DNA of 64,000 nucleotides from Agrococcus baldri (GTDB lineage: Bacteria; Actinomycetota; Actinomycetes; Actinomycetales; Microbacteriaceae): assembly GCA_007988785.1 (NCBI GenBank), contig BJUU01000011.1, positions 41,363-105,362 on the forward strand. The letters run 5' to 3'. Of this stretch, positions 19,250-28,334 are shown piece after piece. Numbering within the stretch: position 1 is the first letter of the stretch; each line of letters begins with the position of its first letter. The notes under the pieces were generated by a model. The model was not told the DNA's origin and did no database searches. It saw only the letters and a program-made list of their open reading frames with translations. The translations under genes and the position numbers were made by a program.

Positions 19250-20578
19250 TCAGCTGCCGCCGGCGAGGATGGTGCGGATGCGCTCGAGGCGGGCCGCGAC
19301 GTCGCGCTCGAAGCCGTGCGCCCCGGCCTCGTAGTAGCGCCGGCCGACGAGCGGATCCGGCAGGTACTGCTGCGTCGCGACGCCGTGCGGCGCGTCGTGG
19401 GCGTAGCGGTAGCCCTTGCCGTGGCCGAGCCGCTTGGCACCGGGATAGTGGGCGTCGCGCAGATGGGTGGGCACGCGGCCGAAGTCCCCGGCGCGCACGT
19501 CGGCGATCGCCGCATCGATGCCCTTGTACGAGCGGTTCGACTTCGGCGCGGTGGCGAGGTAGACGGTCGCCTCGGCGAGCGGGATGCGGCCCTCCGGCAT
19601 GCCGATCATCTGCACCGCGGTCGCCGCCGCCGTGGCGATCACGAGGCCCTGCGGGTCGGCCATGCCGATGTCCTCGCTCGCGAGCACGATGATGCGGCGG
19701 GCGATGAAGCGCGGGTCCTCCCCCGCCTCGATCATGCGCGCGAGGTAGTGCAGGGAGGCGTCCGGGTCGGAGCCGCGCACCGACTTGATGAAGGCCGAGA
19801 TGACGTCGTAGTGCTCGTCGCCCTGGCGGTCGTAGCGCAGCAGCGCCCGGTCGACCGCGGTCGCGAGGGCCTCTGCGGTCACCGTCGCAGGCGCATCCGC
19901 CGTGCTCTCCTCCTCCGTCGCCTCGAGCGCGTGCGCGCCGGCGGCCTCGAGCGCGGTGAGCGCACGGCGCGCGTCGCCGGAGGAGAGCCGGATCAGCTGC
20001 GCCTTCGCCTGCTCCTCGAGCGCGATCCGGGAGTCGAAGCCGCGGGGATCGGCGACGGCGCGGTCGACGAGCTCGGCGATGTCGGCGTCCTCGAGCGGCT
20101 CGAGCGTCAGCAGCAGCGAGCGCGACAGCAGCGGGCTGATGACGCTGAAGGAGGGGTTCTCGGTGGTCGCGGCGATGAGCGTCACCCAGCCCTGCTCGAC
20201 GCCCGGCAGCAGCGCATCCTGCTGCGCCTTGGTGAAGCGGTGGATCTCGTCGAGGAACAGCACCGTCGACTGGCCGAAGAGGTCGCGCTGGTTCAGCGAG
20301 TCCTCCATCACCTGGCGCACGTCCTTCACGCCGGCGGTGACGGCGCTCAGCTCGACGAAGCGGCGGTCGGAGGTGTGCGCGATCGCCTGCGCGAGCGTCG
20401 TCTTGCCGGTGCCGGGCGGCCCCCAGAGGATGACGCTCTGGCCGCTCGCGCCGTCGCCGGGCGCCGCGAGCCGGCGCAGCGGCGAGCCCTGGCCGAGCAG
20501 GTGCCGCTGGCCGACGACGTCGTCCAGGCTCGTCGGGCGCATGCGCACGGCGAGCGGCGCTGTCGTCCCCCTGGCCAT
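19250..20578 (-). CDS. rarA: Replication-associated recombination protein A (AAA+ ATPase)
   Basis: 442 residues. RarA/MgsA acts at stalled forks and belongs to the clamp-loader clade. It has Walker A GPPGTGKTTLA near residue 52, Walker B LFLDEIHRF, sensor AATTENPSF, and the family's tetramerisation tail with ARMIEAGEDPRFIARRI and KSNRSYKGIDAA. The length is normal. It is monocistronic between rpsD and a divergent cyclophilin gene. Confidence 0.95.
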   Translation of the reverse strand: MARGTTAPLAVRMRPTSLDDVVGQRHLLGQGSPLRRLAAPGDGASGQSVILWGPPGTGKTTLAQAIAHTSDRRFVELSAVTAGVKDVRQVMEDSLNQRDLFGQSTVLFLDEIHRFTKAQQDALLPGVEQGWVTLIAATTENPSFSVISPLLSRSLLLTLEPLEDADIAELVDRAVADPRGFDSRIALEEQAKAQLIRLSSGDARRALTALEAAGAHALEATEEESTADAPATVTAEALATAVDRALLRYDRQGDEHYDVISAFIKSVRGSDPDASLHYLARMIEAGEDPRFIARRIIVLASEDIGMADPQGLVIATAAATAVQMIGMPEGRIPLAEATVYLATAPKSNRSYKGIDAAIADVRAGDFGRVPTHLRDAHYPGAKRLGHGKGYRYAHDAPHGVATQQYLPDPLVGRRYYEAGAHGFERDVAARLERIRTILAGGS

Positions 20579-20709
20579 GCCTCCATGCTAGGCGCGACGG
20601 CTGACGCGCCAGCGCCGCTGTCGGGCCGCACGCGGTCGAGCCGGTAGCCTGAACGGCGGCCGCGCGCGCCATCGGCATGCTCTGCGCGGCAGGCAGACGA
20701 GGAGAGCCC

Positions 20710-21468
20710 GTGGTCACGAAGCAGGAGCAGGAGCGGCGCGTCCGCGACTATCGCGCACGCCAGACCGTGCACGAGCGCAGGAAGCGCCGCCAGACGCGAG
20801 ACTCCATCATCGGCGGCGTGCTCGCCGCCGTGGTCCTCTTCGGCGGCATCGGCCTCATCTCCCTCGTCCAGCCGGCGGCGCCTCCCGCCGAGGAGACCCC
20901 GGCACCGTCCGCGAGCGAGCCCGCGGCGCCCGAGTCGGAGGTGCCCGACGCGGCGCTCGCCGAGGATCGCGCCTGGACGGGCGCGCTCACCATCAACGGC
21001 ATCGAGCTCGGCGTCGAGCTCGACGGGCAGGCTGCCCCGCAGGCCGTCTCCTCCATGCTGTTCGACACCCAGCGCGACTACTACGACGGCAAGACCTGCC
21101 ACCGGCTCACGACCGCCGAGGGCTTCAACGTGCTGCAGTGCGGCTCGATCGACGGCCAGGGCTCCGGCGACCCCGCCTTCATGTACGGGCCGATCGAGAA
21201 CGCACCCGCCGACGACGTCTACGTCGAGGGCACCATCGCGATGGCGCGCCAGGGCGACAACGGCGACTCCAACGGCCACCAGTTCTTCATCGTCTACGGC
21301 GACACCACCATCCCCTCCGACAGCGCCGGCGGCTACACCGTCGTCGGTCGCGTCACCTCGGGGCTGGACCAGCTGCAGGAGCAGGTCATCGCGAAGGGCA
21401 CGCAGGACGACCTGCCCGACGGCGCGCCCGCCGAGCCGGTGACGATCGAGGACTTCGTCCTGCAGTGA
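20710..21468 (+). CDS. Membrane-anchored peptidyl-prolyl cis-trans isomerase (cyclophilin type)
   Basis: 252 residues. A basic cytoplasmic tail of about 30 residues, one membrane helix (about 32-53), a Pro/Ala/Glu linker, then a cyclophilin domain with DGKTCHRLTTAEGFNVLQCG, EGTIAMARQGDNGDSNGHQF and FIVYGDTTIP. The catalytic Arg of the classic RxxxxFMxQGGD is shifted to the HRL context, as in other actinobacterial forms. The GTG start follows an AGGAGAG site. Probably an extracytoplasmic folding factor. Confidence 0.88.
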   Translation: MVTKQEQERRVRDYRARQTVHERRKRRQTRDSIIGGVLAAVVLFGGIGLISLVQPAAPPAEETPAPSASEPAAPESEVPDAALAEDRAWTGALTINGIELGVELDGQAAPQAVSSMLFDTQRDYYDGKTCHRLTTAEGFNVLQCGSIDGQGSGDPAFMYGPIENAPADDVYVEGTIAMARQGDNGDSNGHQFFIVYGDTTIPSDSAGGYTVVGRVTSGLDQLQEQVIAKGTQDDLPDGAPAEPVTIEDFVLQ

Positions 21469-21541
21469 GCCCCCTCGCGCGCCGAGCGCCCCTGTGGCGT
21501 TAGGCTCGACCTGCCCGTTCCCTCGTACGAGAGACTCCGTC

Positions 21542-22966
21542 ATGCCCGACTCCACCCAGCCCACCGACGCCGACGCGCAGCAGCCCGCTGACGCCGCCGT
21601 GCCCGAGACCGCCGAGGCGAGCACCGACGCCGCCACCGAGGCGGCCGAGCAGAGCGCAGAGGCAGCACCGACCGCTGAGCCGAGCGCAGATGCAGAGGCA
21701 GCGGCACCGGCCGCAGCCCCCACCGGCCCCACGATGGGCGAGCACGTCATCGAGCGCGGCCTCGGCCGCGTCGACGCCGAGGGCACCGTCGCGGTGCAGG
21801 ACGGCGACGACTGGCGCGTCGTCGGACAGTTCCCGGATGCCACGCCCGACGAGGCGCTCGCCTACTTCGAGCGCAAGTTCGCCGACCTCGAGGGCCAGGT
21901 GCGGCTGCTCGAGCAGCGCGTGCGCGGCGGCGCGAACGCCAAGGACGTCGCGAAGGCCGCGTCGCACCTGCACGACACGGTCGTGCAGGCGAGCGCCGTC
22001 GGCGACATCCCCTCGCTGCTCACGCGGCTCGACGCGCTGCGCGGCGAGCTCGGCCAGCTCGAGGCCGAGCAGCAGGCCGCCAGCAAGGCAGAGCTCGACG
22101 AGGCGATCGCCGAGCGCACCCGCGTCGTCGAGCAGATCGAGCAGCTGGCCGCCGGCGACCTCGCCGACGTGCAGTGGAAGCAGATGATGCAGAAGGTCGA
22201 TCTGCTGTTCGCCGACTGGCAGCGCCTGCAGAAGGACGGCCCGCGCCTGCCGAAGGGCCAGGCGGATGCGCTCTGGAAGCGCTTCCGCGACGCTCGCAGC
22301 ACGCTCGAGACCGCGCGCCGCAAGTTCTTCGCCGAGCTCGACGCCTCGCACAAGGACGTCCGCACCCGCAAGCAGGCGCTCGTCGAGCAGGCGCAGGCGC
22401 TCGCGCCCAAGGGTGCCGACGGCATCCCGGCCTACCGCACGCTGCTCGACCAGTGGAAGGCCGCCGGCCGCGCCGGCCGCAAGGTCGACGACGCCCTGTG
22501 GGCGCAGTTCAAGGAGGCCGGCGACGTGCTGTTCGCCGCCAAGTCCGAGCAGGCCGCGGTCGACAACGAGGAGTACGCGGCGAACCTCACCGCGAAGCTC
22601 GCCCTGCTCGACGAGGCAGCCCCCATCCTGCAGAGCACGGACCGCGCCTCGGCGCGCGACGCGCTCATCAGGATCCAGCAGCGCTGGGACGAGATCGGCC
22701 GCGTGCCGCGCGAGTCGCTGCGCGAGGTCGAGGATCGGATGCGCGCGATCGAGACGCACGTGCGCGAGCTCGACGAGCGGCACTGGAAGAGCTCGAACCC
22801 CGAGCGCAAGGCGCGCTCGGAGGGCCTCGCCGGCCAGCTCGAGGACGCGATCGAGAAGCTCGAGGCCGAGCTCGCCGAGGCGAAGGACGCGGGGCGCCGG
22901 GCCGAGCTCGAGGCGGAGCTCGAGACCAAGCGCTCCTGGCTCGAGGTCGTCGCAGCGGCAGGCTGA
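21542..22966 (+). CDS. DUF349-domain coiled-coil protein
   Basis: 474 residues. The first 65 are Ala/Glu/Pro-rich and disordered. The rest is a series of DUF349 helical units with recurrent W residues (WKQMMQKVDLLFADWQ, ALWKRFRDAR, LLDQWKAAGRAGRKVDDALW, RWDEIGRVPRESLREVEDRM) and a long carboxy-terminal coiled coil. DUF349 proteins have been linked to stress or ribosome-associated roles; the function here is unknown. A TAGGCT at 21501-21506 is a plausible -10. Confidence 0.85.
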   Translation: MPDSTQPTDADAQQPADAAVPETAEASTDAATEAAEQSAEAAPTAEPSADAEAAAPAAAPTGPTMGEHVIERGLGRVDAEGTVAVQDGDDWRVVGQFPDATPDEALAYFERKFADLEGQVRLLEQRVRGGANAKDVAKAASHLHDTVVQASAVGDIPSLLTRLDALRGELGQLEAEQQAASKAELDEAIAERTRVVEQIEQLAAGDLADVQWKQMMQKVDLLFADWQRLQKDGPRLPKGQADALWKRFRDARSTLETARRKFFAELDASHKDVRTRKQALVEQAQALAPKGADGIPAYRTLLDQWKAAGRAGRKVDDALWAQFKEAGDVLFAAKSEQAAVDNEEYAANLTAKLALLDEAAPILQSTDRASARDALIRIQQRWDEIGRVPRESLREVEDRMRAIETHVRELDERHWKSSNPERKARSEGLAGQLEDAIEKLEAELAEAKDAGRRAELEAELETKRSWLEVVAAAG

Positions 22967-22985
22967 GCCCGCGGCGCGAGCCCGC

Positions 22986-23993
22986 TCAGTCGCGCTCGGC
23001 CGAGAACGCCGCGTCGAAGCGCGCGGCGGAGGGCTCGAACTCGAAGCGCCGCAGCGCCTCGAGCGCCTCCGGAGCGCCCTGCATGCGATCCATGCCGGCG
23101 TCCTCCCACTCGATCGAGATGGGCCCGTCGTAGCCGATCGCGGTGAGCGTGCGGAAGGCGTCTCCCCAGGCCACGTCGCCCCGACCGGCCGAGACGAAGT
23201 CCCAGCCGCGCCGCGGGTGGCCCCATGGCAGGTGCGACGACAGGATGCCGTTGCGGCCGTCGCCCATCCGCATGCGGGTGTCCTTGCAGTCGACGTGGTA
23301 GATCCGCTCGGCGAAGTCCGAGATGAAGCCGACGGGGTCGATGCCCTGCCACACCATGTGGCTGGGATCCCAGTTGAGGCCGAACGCCGCGCGGTGGCCG
23401 ATCGCCTCCAGCGTGCGCACCGTCGACCAGTGGTCGTAGGCGATCTCGCTCGGGTGCACCTCGTGCGCGAAGCGCACCTGCATCTCGTCGAACACGTCCA
23501 GGATCGGGTTCCAGCGGTCGGCGAAGTCGCGGTAGCCGGCCTCGATGACGCTCTCGGGCACGGGCGGGAACTGCGCGACGTACTGCCAGATCGACGAGCC
23601 GGTGAAGCCGACGACCGTGTCGACGCCGAGCGCGCGCGCCATGCGGGCGGTGTCCATCATCTCCGCGGCGGCGCGCTGGCGCACCCCTTCCGGGTCGCCG
23701 TCGCCCCACACGCGCTGCCGCACGATCGCCTCGTGGCGGAAGTCGACCGGGTCGTCGCAGACCGCCTGGCCGTGCAGGTGGTTCGAGATCGCCCAGACCC
23801 GCAGCCCGTGCCGCTCGAGGATCTCCTGCCGCGACGCCACGTACGCCGCGTCATCCCACCTCGAGGCGTCGAGGTGGTCGCCCGAGCATGCGATCTCCAG
23901 CCCGTCGTAGCCCCAGGAGCCGGCGAGCCTCGCGACCTCCTCGAAGGGCAGGTCGGCCCACTGGCCGGTGAACAGCGTGAACGGGCGGGTCAT
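22986..23993 (-). CDS. Sugar phosphate isomerase/epimerase (TIM barrel)
   Basis: 335 residues of the xylose-isomerase-like TIM-barrel family (IolE/AP-endonuclease 2 clan). Metal-ligand-like stretches are FAHEVHPSEIAYDHW (Glu), LNWDPSHMVWQG (Asp/His), YHVDCKDTRMR (Asp) and ISIEWEDAGMDR (Glu), so the metal site looks intact. The true substrate need not be phosphorylated. Last gene of the sugar module; a GAGG site lies before the ATG. It may isomerise, epimerise or act on the 3-keto sugar made by the neighbouring dehydrogenase. Confidence 0.85.
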   Translation of the reverse strand: MTRPFTLFTGQWADLPFEEVARLAGSWGYDGLEIACSGDHLDASRWDDAAYVASRQEILERHGLRVWAISNHLHGQAVCDDPVDFRHEAIVRQRVWGDGDPEGVRQRAAAEMMDTARMARALGVDTVVGFTGSSIWQYVAQFPPVPESVIEAGYRDFADRWNPILDVFDEMQVRFAHEVHPSEIAYDHWSTVRTLEAIGHRAAFGLNWDPSHMVWQGIDPVGFISDFAERIYHVDCKDTRMRMGDGRNGILSSHLPWGHPRRGWDFVSAGRGDVAWGDAFRTLTAIGYDGPISIEWEDAGMDRMQGAPEALEALRRFEFEPSAARFDAAFSAERD

Positions 23994-24012
23994 GGCGTCC
24001 TCATCTCGGGCA

Positions 24013-25131
24013 TCAGCGGTCTCCTATCGGCATCCTGGCACCGTCGGCCGCGTCGCTGCGCTCCACCGCGTCGAGCACGCGCTGCACGGCGAGGCCGTCG
24101 GCGAACGACGGCGTCGGGGCGCGGCCGGCCTCGATCCCGCGCAGCAGGTCTGCCGCCTGCATGATGAAGGTCGAGTCCCAGCCGAGCACGTGGCCCGGCG
24201 GCCACCAGGCGTCGAGGTACGGATGCGTCGGCTCGGTCACGAGCACGCGCGCCGGCCAGCCGTCGCGCCCCTCGGTCACGCGCAGCTCGTTCAGCCGCTC
24301 GAGGTCGAACGCGATGGCGCCGTCGGTGCCGTGCACCTCGATGGTGAGCGCGTTCTTGCTGCCGGTCGCGACGCGCGAGACCTCGAGCGATGCCACCGCT
24401 CCCCCGTCGAGGTCGAGCTGCGCCCAGGCGGCGTCGTCGACCGTGACCGGCTCGGGCCCCGCTGGCCCCTGCCGCTCGTGCTGGAAGGTGCGCAGCGTGC
24501 CGCGCGCCGCGGTCACGCGCTGGCCGGTGATCGCGAGGATCTGGTCGACGACGTGGGAGCCGAGGTCGCCGAGGGCGCCGTTGCCCGCGGTCTCGGCGCG
24601 CAGGCGCCAGGTCATGGGCGCCTCCGGGTCGACGAGCCAGTCCTGCAGGTATGCCGCGCGCACGGTGCGCACCTGACCGATCCGGCCATCGCGCACGAGC
24701 TCACGCGCCAGCGCGAGCGCCGGCACGCGCCGATAGTTGAAGCCCAGCATGGATGCGCCGGGGGCACGCGCTGCCGCCTCGGCCATGCGCTCGGCCTCGG
24801 CGAGGCTCGTCGCGAGCGGCTTCTCGACCAGCACGTGCTTGCCGGCCTCGAGCGCGGCGGTCGCCATCTCGGCGTGCAGGTGCCCAGGCGTGCAGATGTC
24901 GACGACCTGCACGTCGTCGCGGGCGATGACCTCGCGCCAGTCGGTCGCCGCCTCCTGCCACCCGAGGCTGCGCGCGGCGGCCGCGGTGCGGGCGGGGTCG
25001 GAGCCGCACAGCACGCGCATGGCCGTGGCCGGCGCGTCGGGGAAGACGGCGCCGACGTTGCGCCACGCCGACGAGTGCGCGCGGCCCATGAACGCCGTGC
25101 CGAGCACGGCGACGCCCAGCGGGGCGCTCAC
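24013..25131 (-). CDS. Gfo/Idh/MocA-family oxidoreductase
   Basis: 372 residues. The amino-terminal NAD(P)-binding fold begins GVAVLGTAFMGRAHSSAW. The family EKP motif is in KHVLVEKPLATS, with DICTPGHLHAEM before it; the carboxy-terminal domain carries GNGALGDLGSHVVDQILAITG with the usual catalytic Asp/His. Such enzymes oxidise sugar hydroxyls, often at C3. The GTG overlaps the stop of the upstream isomerase (GTGA), so the two products are made together. Confidence 0.9.
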   Translation of the reverse strand: MSAPLGVAVLGTAFMGRAHSSAWRNVGAVFPDAPATAMRVLCGSDPARTAAAARSLGWQEAATDWREVIARDDVQVVDICTPGHLHAEMATAALEAGKHVLVEKPLATSLAEAERMAEAAARAPGASMLGFNYRRVPALALARELVRDGRIGQVRTVRAAYLQDWLVDPEAPMTWRLRAETAGNGALGDLGSHVVDQILAITGQRVTAARGTLRTFQHERQGPAGPEPVTVDDAAWAQLDLDGGAVASLEVSRVATGSKNALTIEVHGTDGAIAFDLERLNELRVTEGRDGWPARVLVTEPTHPYLDAWWPPGHVLGWDSTFIMQAADLLRGIEAGRAPTPSFADGLAVQRVLDAVERSDAADGARMPIGDR

Positions 25132-25982
25132 GTGCGCTCCAGCTCGCGCAGGAACGCGAGCCCGTCGCGGGCGAGGTCGTCCTGGGTGGCGGCCAGCGGC
25201 CGCCAGATGGAGGCCGCGACCGCGATCGACGCGTTCTCCGCGGTGAAGCTCTCGATCACGAGCGGGCCGCGGTAGCCGACCTCGTCGAGGGCGTCGCGGA
25301 TGCCCGGCCAGTCGGTCTGGTCGCCCCCTGGGGCGCCGCGGTCGTTGCCGCACACCTGCACGTGCGCGAGGGCGTCGCCCGCGGCACGGATGGCGTCGGC
25401 GCTCGAGCGCTCCTCGATGCCGAGGTGGTAGGTGTCGAGCGCGAGCCCGAGATGCTCGCCCAGCAGCGGCTCGAGCGCGTCCAGCGCCTGCTCGACCGTC
25501 GTGATGATCGACGTCTCGTAGCGGTTCAGCGGCTCGATGCCGATGCTCACGCCGCGCTCGGCCGCATGCTCGAGCACGGGCGCGAGCCGCTCGCGCAGCT
25601 CGTGGATCACGGCGGCGCGCTCCCGGGCGTCCATGCGCCACGTGCGGCCGGTCTCGGCGGTGAAGGGGCCGCAGACGCTCGGGGCGCCGATGTCGGCGGC
25701 GAAGTCGATGCACGCGCGCAGGTAGCGCTGCGTCGCCGACACGGTCTCGTCGTCGGTCGCGACGAGCGCGCGGCCCGGGCCCATGGCGCCGACGACGCTC
25801 GCGGCGAGGCCGTGCGCCTGCAGCAGCGGCGCCGTCGCCGCGGCGGTCAGGTCGCCCTCCTGCTCGAGCGGCAGCTCGACGAGGTCGAAGCCGAGGCTCG
25901 CGACGTGATCGAGCATGGCCGGGGCGGTCTCGTCGCGCAGCGGCGACTGCCACACCCACGTGTTGATGCCGATCGAGCGCAT
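25128..25982 (-). CDS. Sugar phosphate isomerase/epimerase (TIM barrel)
   Basis: 284 residues. TIM-barrel enzyme close in pattern to D-tagatose/D-psicose 3-epimerases. Metal ligands are recognisable as IGIEPLNRYE (Glu), LALDTYHLGIEE (Asp/His), HVQVCGNDRGAPG (His) and LVIESFTAEN (Glu). It starts 79 bp after the binding-protein gene and overlaps the dehydrogenase gene. The substrate is unknown; a C3 epimerisation would fit the neighbouring oxidoreductase. Confidence 0.87.
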   Translation of the reverse strand: MRSIGINTWVWQSPLRDETAPAMLDHVASLGFDLVELPLEQEGDLTAAATAPLLQAHGLAASVVGAMGPGRALVATDDETVSATQRYLRACIDFAADIGAPSVCGPFTAETGRTWRMDARERAAVIHELRERLAPVLEHAAERGVSIGIEPLNRYETSIITTVEQALDALEPLLGEHLGLALDTYHLGIEERSSADAIRAAGDALAHVQVCGNDRGAPGGDQTDWPGIRDALDEVGYRGPLVIESFTAENASIAVAASIWRPLAATQDDLARDGLAFLRELERT

Positions 25983-26061
25983 GGCGCCTCCGTTCTGCGT
26001 TCTGGTGGAGACGGCCGGCCCCCGCGCGGTGCGCGAGGACCGGCCGGTCAGCGGCTGGCCG

Positions 26062-27279
26062 CTAGCGGTCCTGCCAGGGGCCGGGGTAGGTCGGCAGGTC
26101 GGCGCCGCCGAAGAGGGCGTAGTGCCCGTCGGGCATCCCCTCGTTCGCGGTGATCGCCTCGTCGCGGGCCTCGGCGTCGAGCGGCGTCTGCGGCAGCACC
26201 CACTCGGTCGGCACGGGCTCGCCGTTCGCGATCATCTCGACGGCCAGCAGCGGCGTGCGCCACTGGAAGTTCGAGTACGCCGGGGCGAGCGCCGTCATGT
26301 CGCGCTCCTGCCATGCGCGGAGGAAGCTCATCTCGTCCTCGCCCGTCATGACCGGCAGCTCGGCGCCCGCATCCTCGAAGGCCTCGATCGCGGCGACGGC
26401 GCCGTCACCGGCATCCATCCAGACGCCCTGCACGTCACCGCGCGAGAGCGCATCCGTGATGATGCTCTTGATCTCCGTCGGGTCTGCGCCCGTGAAGTAG
26501 TCGTCGACGGTGATGCCCGCCTCGGTGAGCAGCCGCTCTGCGGCCGCCCAGCGATGCTCGAGCACGTCGACGCCCGGCAGGATGCGCAGCGCGACGACCG
26601 TGTCGCCCGCCTCGAGGTTCTCGATGAGGAACTCCGCGGTGTCGATGCCCCAGGCGTAGCCGCCGATCGGGTGGATGAAGGTGGTGGCGCAATCGGTGTC
26701 TACGCCGCGGTCGAAGACGATCACGGGACGGCCGGTCTCGCACGCCCGCTCGACGGCAGGCGTGAGGGCCGCGGTCGAGTTGGGCGAGATGATGAAGACG
26801 TCGCAGTCGCCCTGGCTGATGAAGTAGTCGATGTCGGCGATCTGGGTGTTGTCGTCGTCACCGGCGTCCCGCACCTCCATCGACTCGATGACGCCCTCGT
26901 CCTCGAGCACCGCGAGCTGCTCCTGCATGGTGATGAAGCCGGTCTGGCGCCACGGGTTCGAGATGGATGCGTTGGCGAAGCACGCGCGCATCGGCTCGTC
27001 GGTCTGCCACTCGGCGGTGTCGGTCATGGGGCCGTCGATGTACTGGAGCCACGGGGTCGCCGGGTCGCCCTCGAACGTCGCCGAGCGCTGCTCGAACTGC
27101 TCGTCGAAGACGGCCTGGTCGAACCACTCGCCGCTCGAGGCCTCGGTCTCGGCGGGTGCCGCCGCGGTGTCCTCCGGGGCCGCCGAGGGATCGACGCTCC
27201 CGTCGGTGCTGCAGGCCGCGAGGGTGATCGCGGCGCCGAGGGCCACGACGATGAGGCCCTTCCTGTATGTGCGCATCAT
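26062..27279 (-). CDS. Sugar ABC transporter substrate-binding lipoprotein
   Basis: 405 residues. A signal peptide ends in a lipobox (AAITLAACS; Cys at about 22), then an acidic linker and a periplasmic-binding-protein type I fold with DCDVFIISPNSTAALTPAVE, RPVIVFDRGVD and EIKSIITDALSRGD. It belongs to the ribose/xylose/autoinducer group. The first of two adjacent ATGs is used; GGAGA precedes it. Unusually it follows the permeases rather than leading the operon, and its start overlaps the permease stop (ATGA). Confidence 0.92.
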   Translation of the reverse strand: MMRTYRKGLIVVALGAAITLAACSTDGSVDPSAAPEDTAAAPAETEASSGEWFDQAVFDEQFEQRSATFEGDPATPWLQYIDGPMTDTAEWQTDEPMRACFANASISNPWRQTGFITMQEQLAVLEDEGVIESMEVRDAGDDDNTQIADIDYFISQGDCDVFIISPNSTAALTPAVERACETGRPVIVFDRGVDTDCATTFIHPIGGYAWGIDTAEFLIENLEAGDTVVALRILPGVDVLEHRWAAAERLLTEAGITVDDYFTGADPTEIKSIITDALSRGDVQGVWMDAGDGAVAAIEAFEDAGAELPVMTGEDEMSFLRAWQERDMTALAPAYSNFQWRTPLLAVEMIANGEPVPTEWVLPQTPLDAEARDEAITANEGMPDGHYALFGGADLPTYPGPWQDR

Positions 27280-28334
27280 TGCTCTCCTGGTGTCGGGGTT
27301 GGTGTCGGGATCGGGTCTGGGTCGGCGCCGGCGGCCGCGTCGCTGCGCGAGACCGACGCGGGTCGCCGCGCCGTGCGCCACGCGACGGCGCCGAGGGCGA
27401 CGGCGAGGATGATGATGATGCCCTGCACGCTCGGGCGCCAGGTCGAGTCGATGCCCACCTGGTTGAGCACCGTGAACAGCAGCTCGAGCGCGATGGCGCC
27501 CGCCGCGGCCGAGAGCACCCAGCCGCGGCCGCCGCCGAGCACCGCGCCGCCGAGCACCACGGCGGTGATCGCCTGGAACTCGTAGCCGGTGCCGATGCTG
27601 GGGTGCACGCCGGCGTAGCCGACCAGCAGGATGCCCGCCACGGTCGCCGCGAGCGACGAGAGCACGAAGGCCGAGACCTTCACGAGGGAGGTGCGCGTGC
27701 CGGACAGGCGAGCGGCGACGGGGTTGTCGCCCACGGCGAGCAGCGTGTGACCGAACGGGGCGCGCATGAGCAGCCACGCCGCCAGCGCGAGCACCACGAG
27801 GATGATCACGGGGTACGGCAGCACCTCGCCGAGCGAGCCGCGGCCGATCTCACGGAAGCTGTCGACGGGGTTGCCGGTGGCCGCGCCGCCGGTGAGGAAG
27901 CGCACGAAGCCGTACAGCGCCAGCATCGTGCCGAGCGTCACGATGAAGCTCGGCACCTTCGCGAGCGTCGTCAGCAGCCCGTTGACGAGCCCCACGACGA
28001 CGCCGACGAGCAGCATGAGGGCGATGCCGGGCAGGATCATCGCCTCGTCCTGCCCGATGATGTTGCCGGCGATCACGACCTGCGTCGCGATCACCGCGCC
28101 CATCGAGAGGTCGAACTCCCCCGAGACGATGACGAAGAACTGGCCGATGGCCGCGATGGCGATCGGTGCGGTGCGGGCCAGGAAGCGCACGAGCTGGTCG
28201 GGCTCGGCGAACCGGGGGTTCGCGACCGAGGCGATGATCAGCAGCACGACCAGCAGGATGAACACGGCACCGCCCGGCGTGGCCAGGGCCGAGAGGAAGC
28301 GCTGCCAGGGCGAGCGCTGCGCGAGCGCGGTCAC
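27276..28334 (-). CDS. Sugar ABC transporter permease (RbsC type)
   Basis: 352 residues, eight to ten hydrophobic segments. It includes GQFFVIVSGEFDLSMGAVIA, the conserved cytoplasmic loop AVGDNPVAARLSGTRTSLVK that contacts the ATPase, and FQAITAVVLGGAVLGGGRGW, typical of the RbsC/XylH family. The carboxy tail is Pro/Thr-rich and probably disordered. The GTG overlaps the stop of the first permease. The two permeases probably form a heterodimer. Confidence 0.92.
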   Translation of the reverse strand: MTALAQRSPWQRFLSALATPGGAVFILLVVLLIIASVANPRFAEPDQLVRFLARTAPIAIAAIGQFFVIVSGEFDLSMGAVIATQVVIAGNIIGQDEAMILPGIALMLLVGVVVGLVNGLLTTLAKVPSFIVTLGTMLALYGFVRFLTGGAATGNPVDSFREIGRGSLGEVLPYPVIILVVLALAAWLLMRAPFGHTLLAVGDNPVAARLSGTRTSLVKVSAFVLSSLAATVAGILLVGYAGVHPSIGTGYEFQAITAVVLGGAVLGGGRGWVLSAAAGAIALELLFTVLNQVGIDSTWRPSVQGIIIILAVALGAVAWRTARRPASVSRSDAAAGADPDPIPTPTPTPGEQ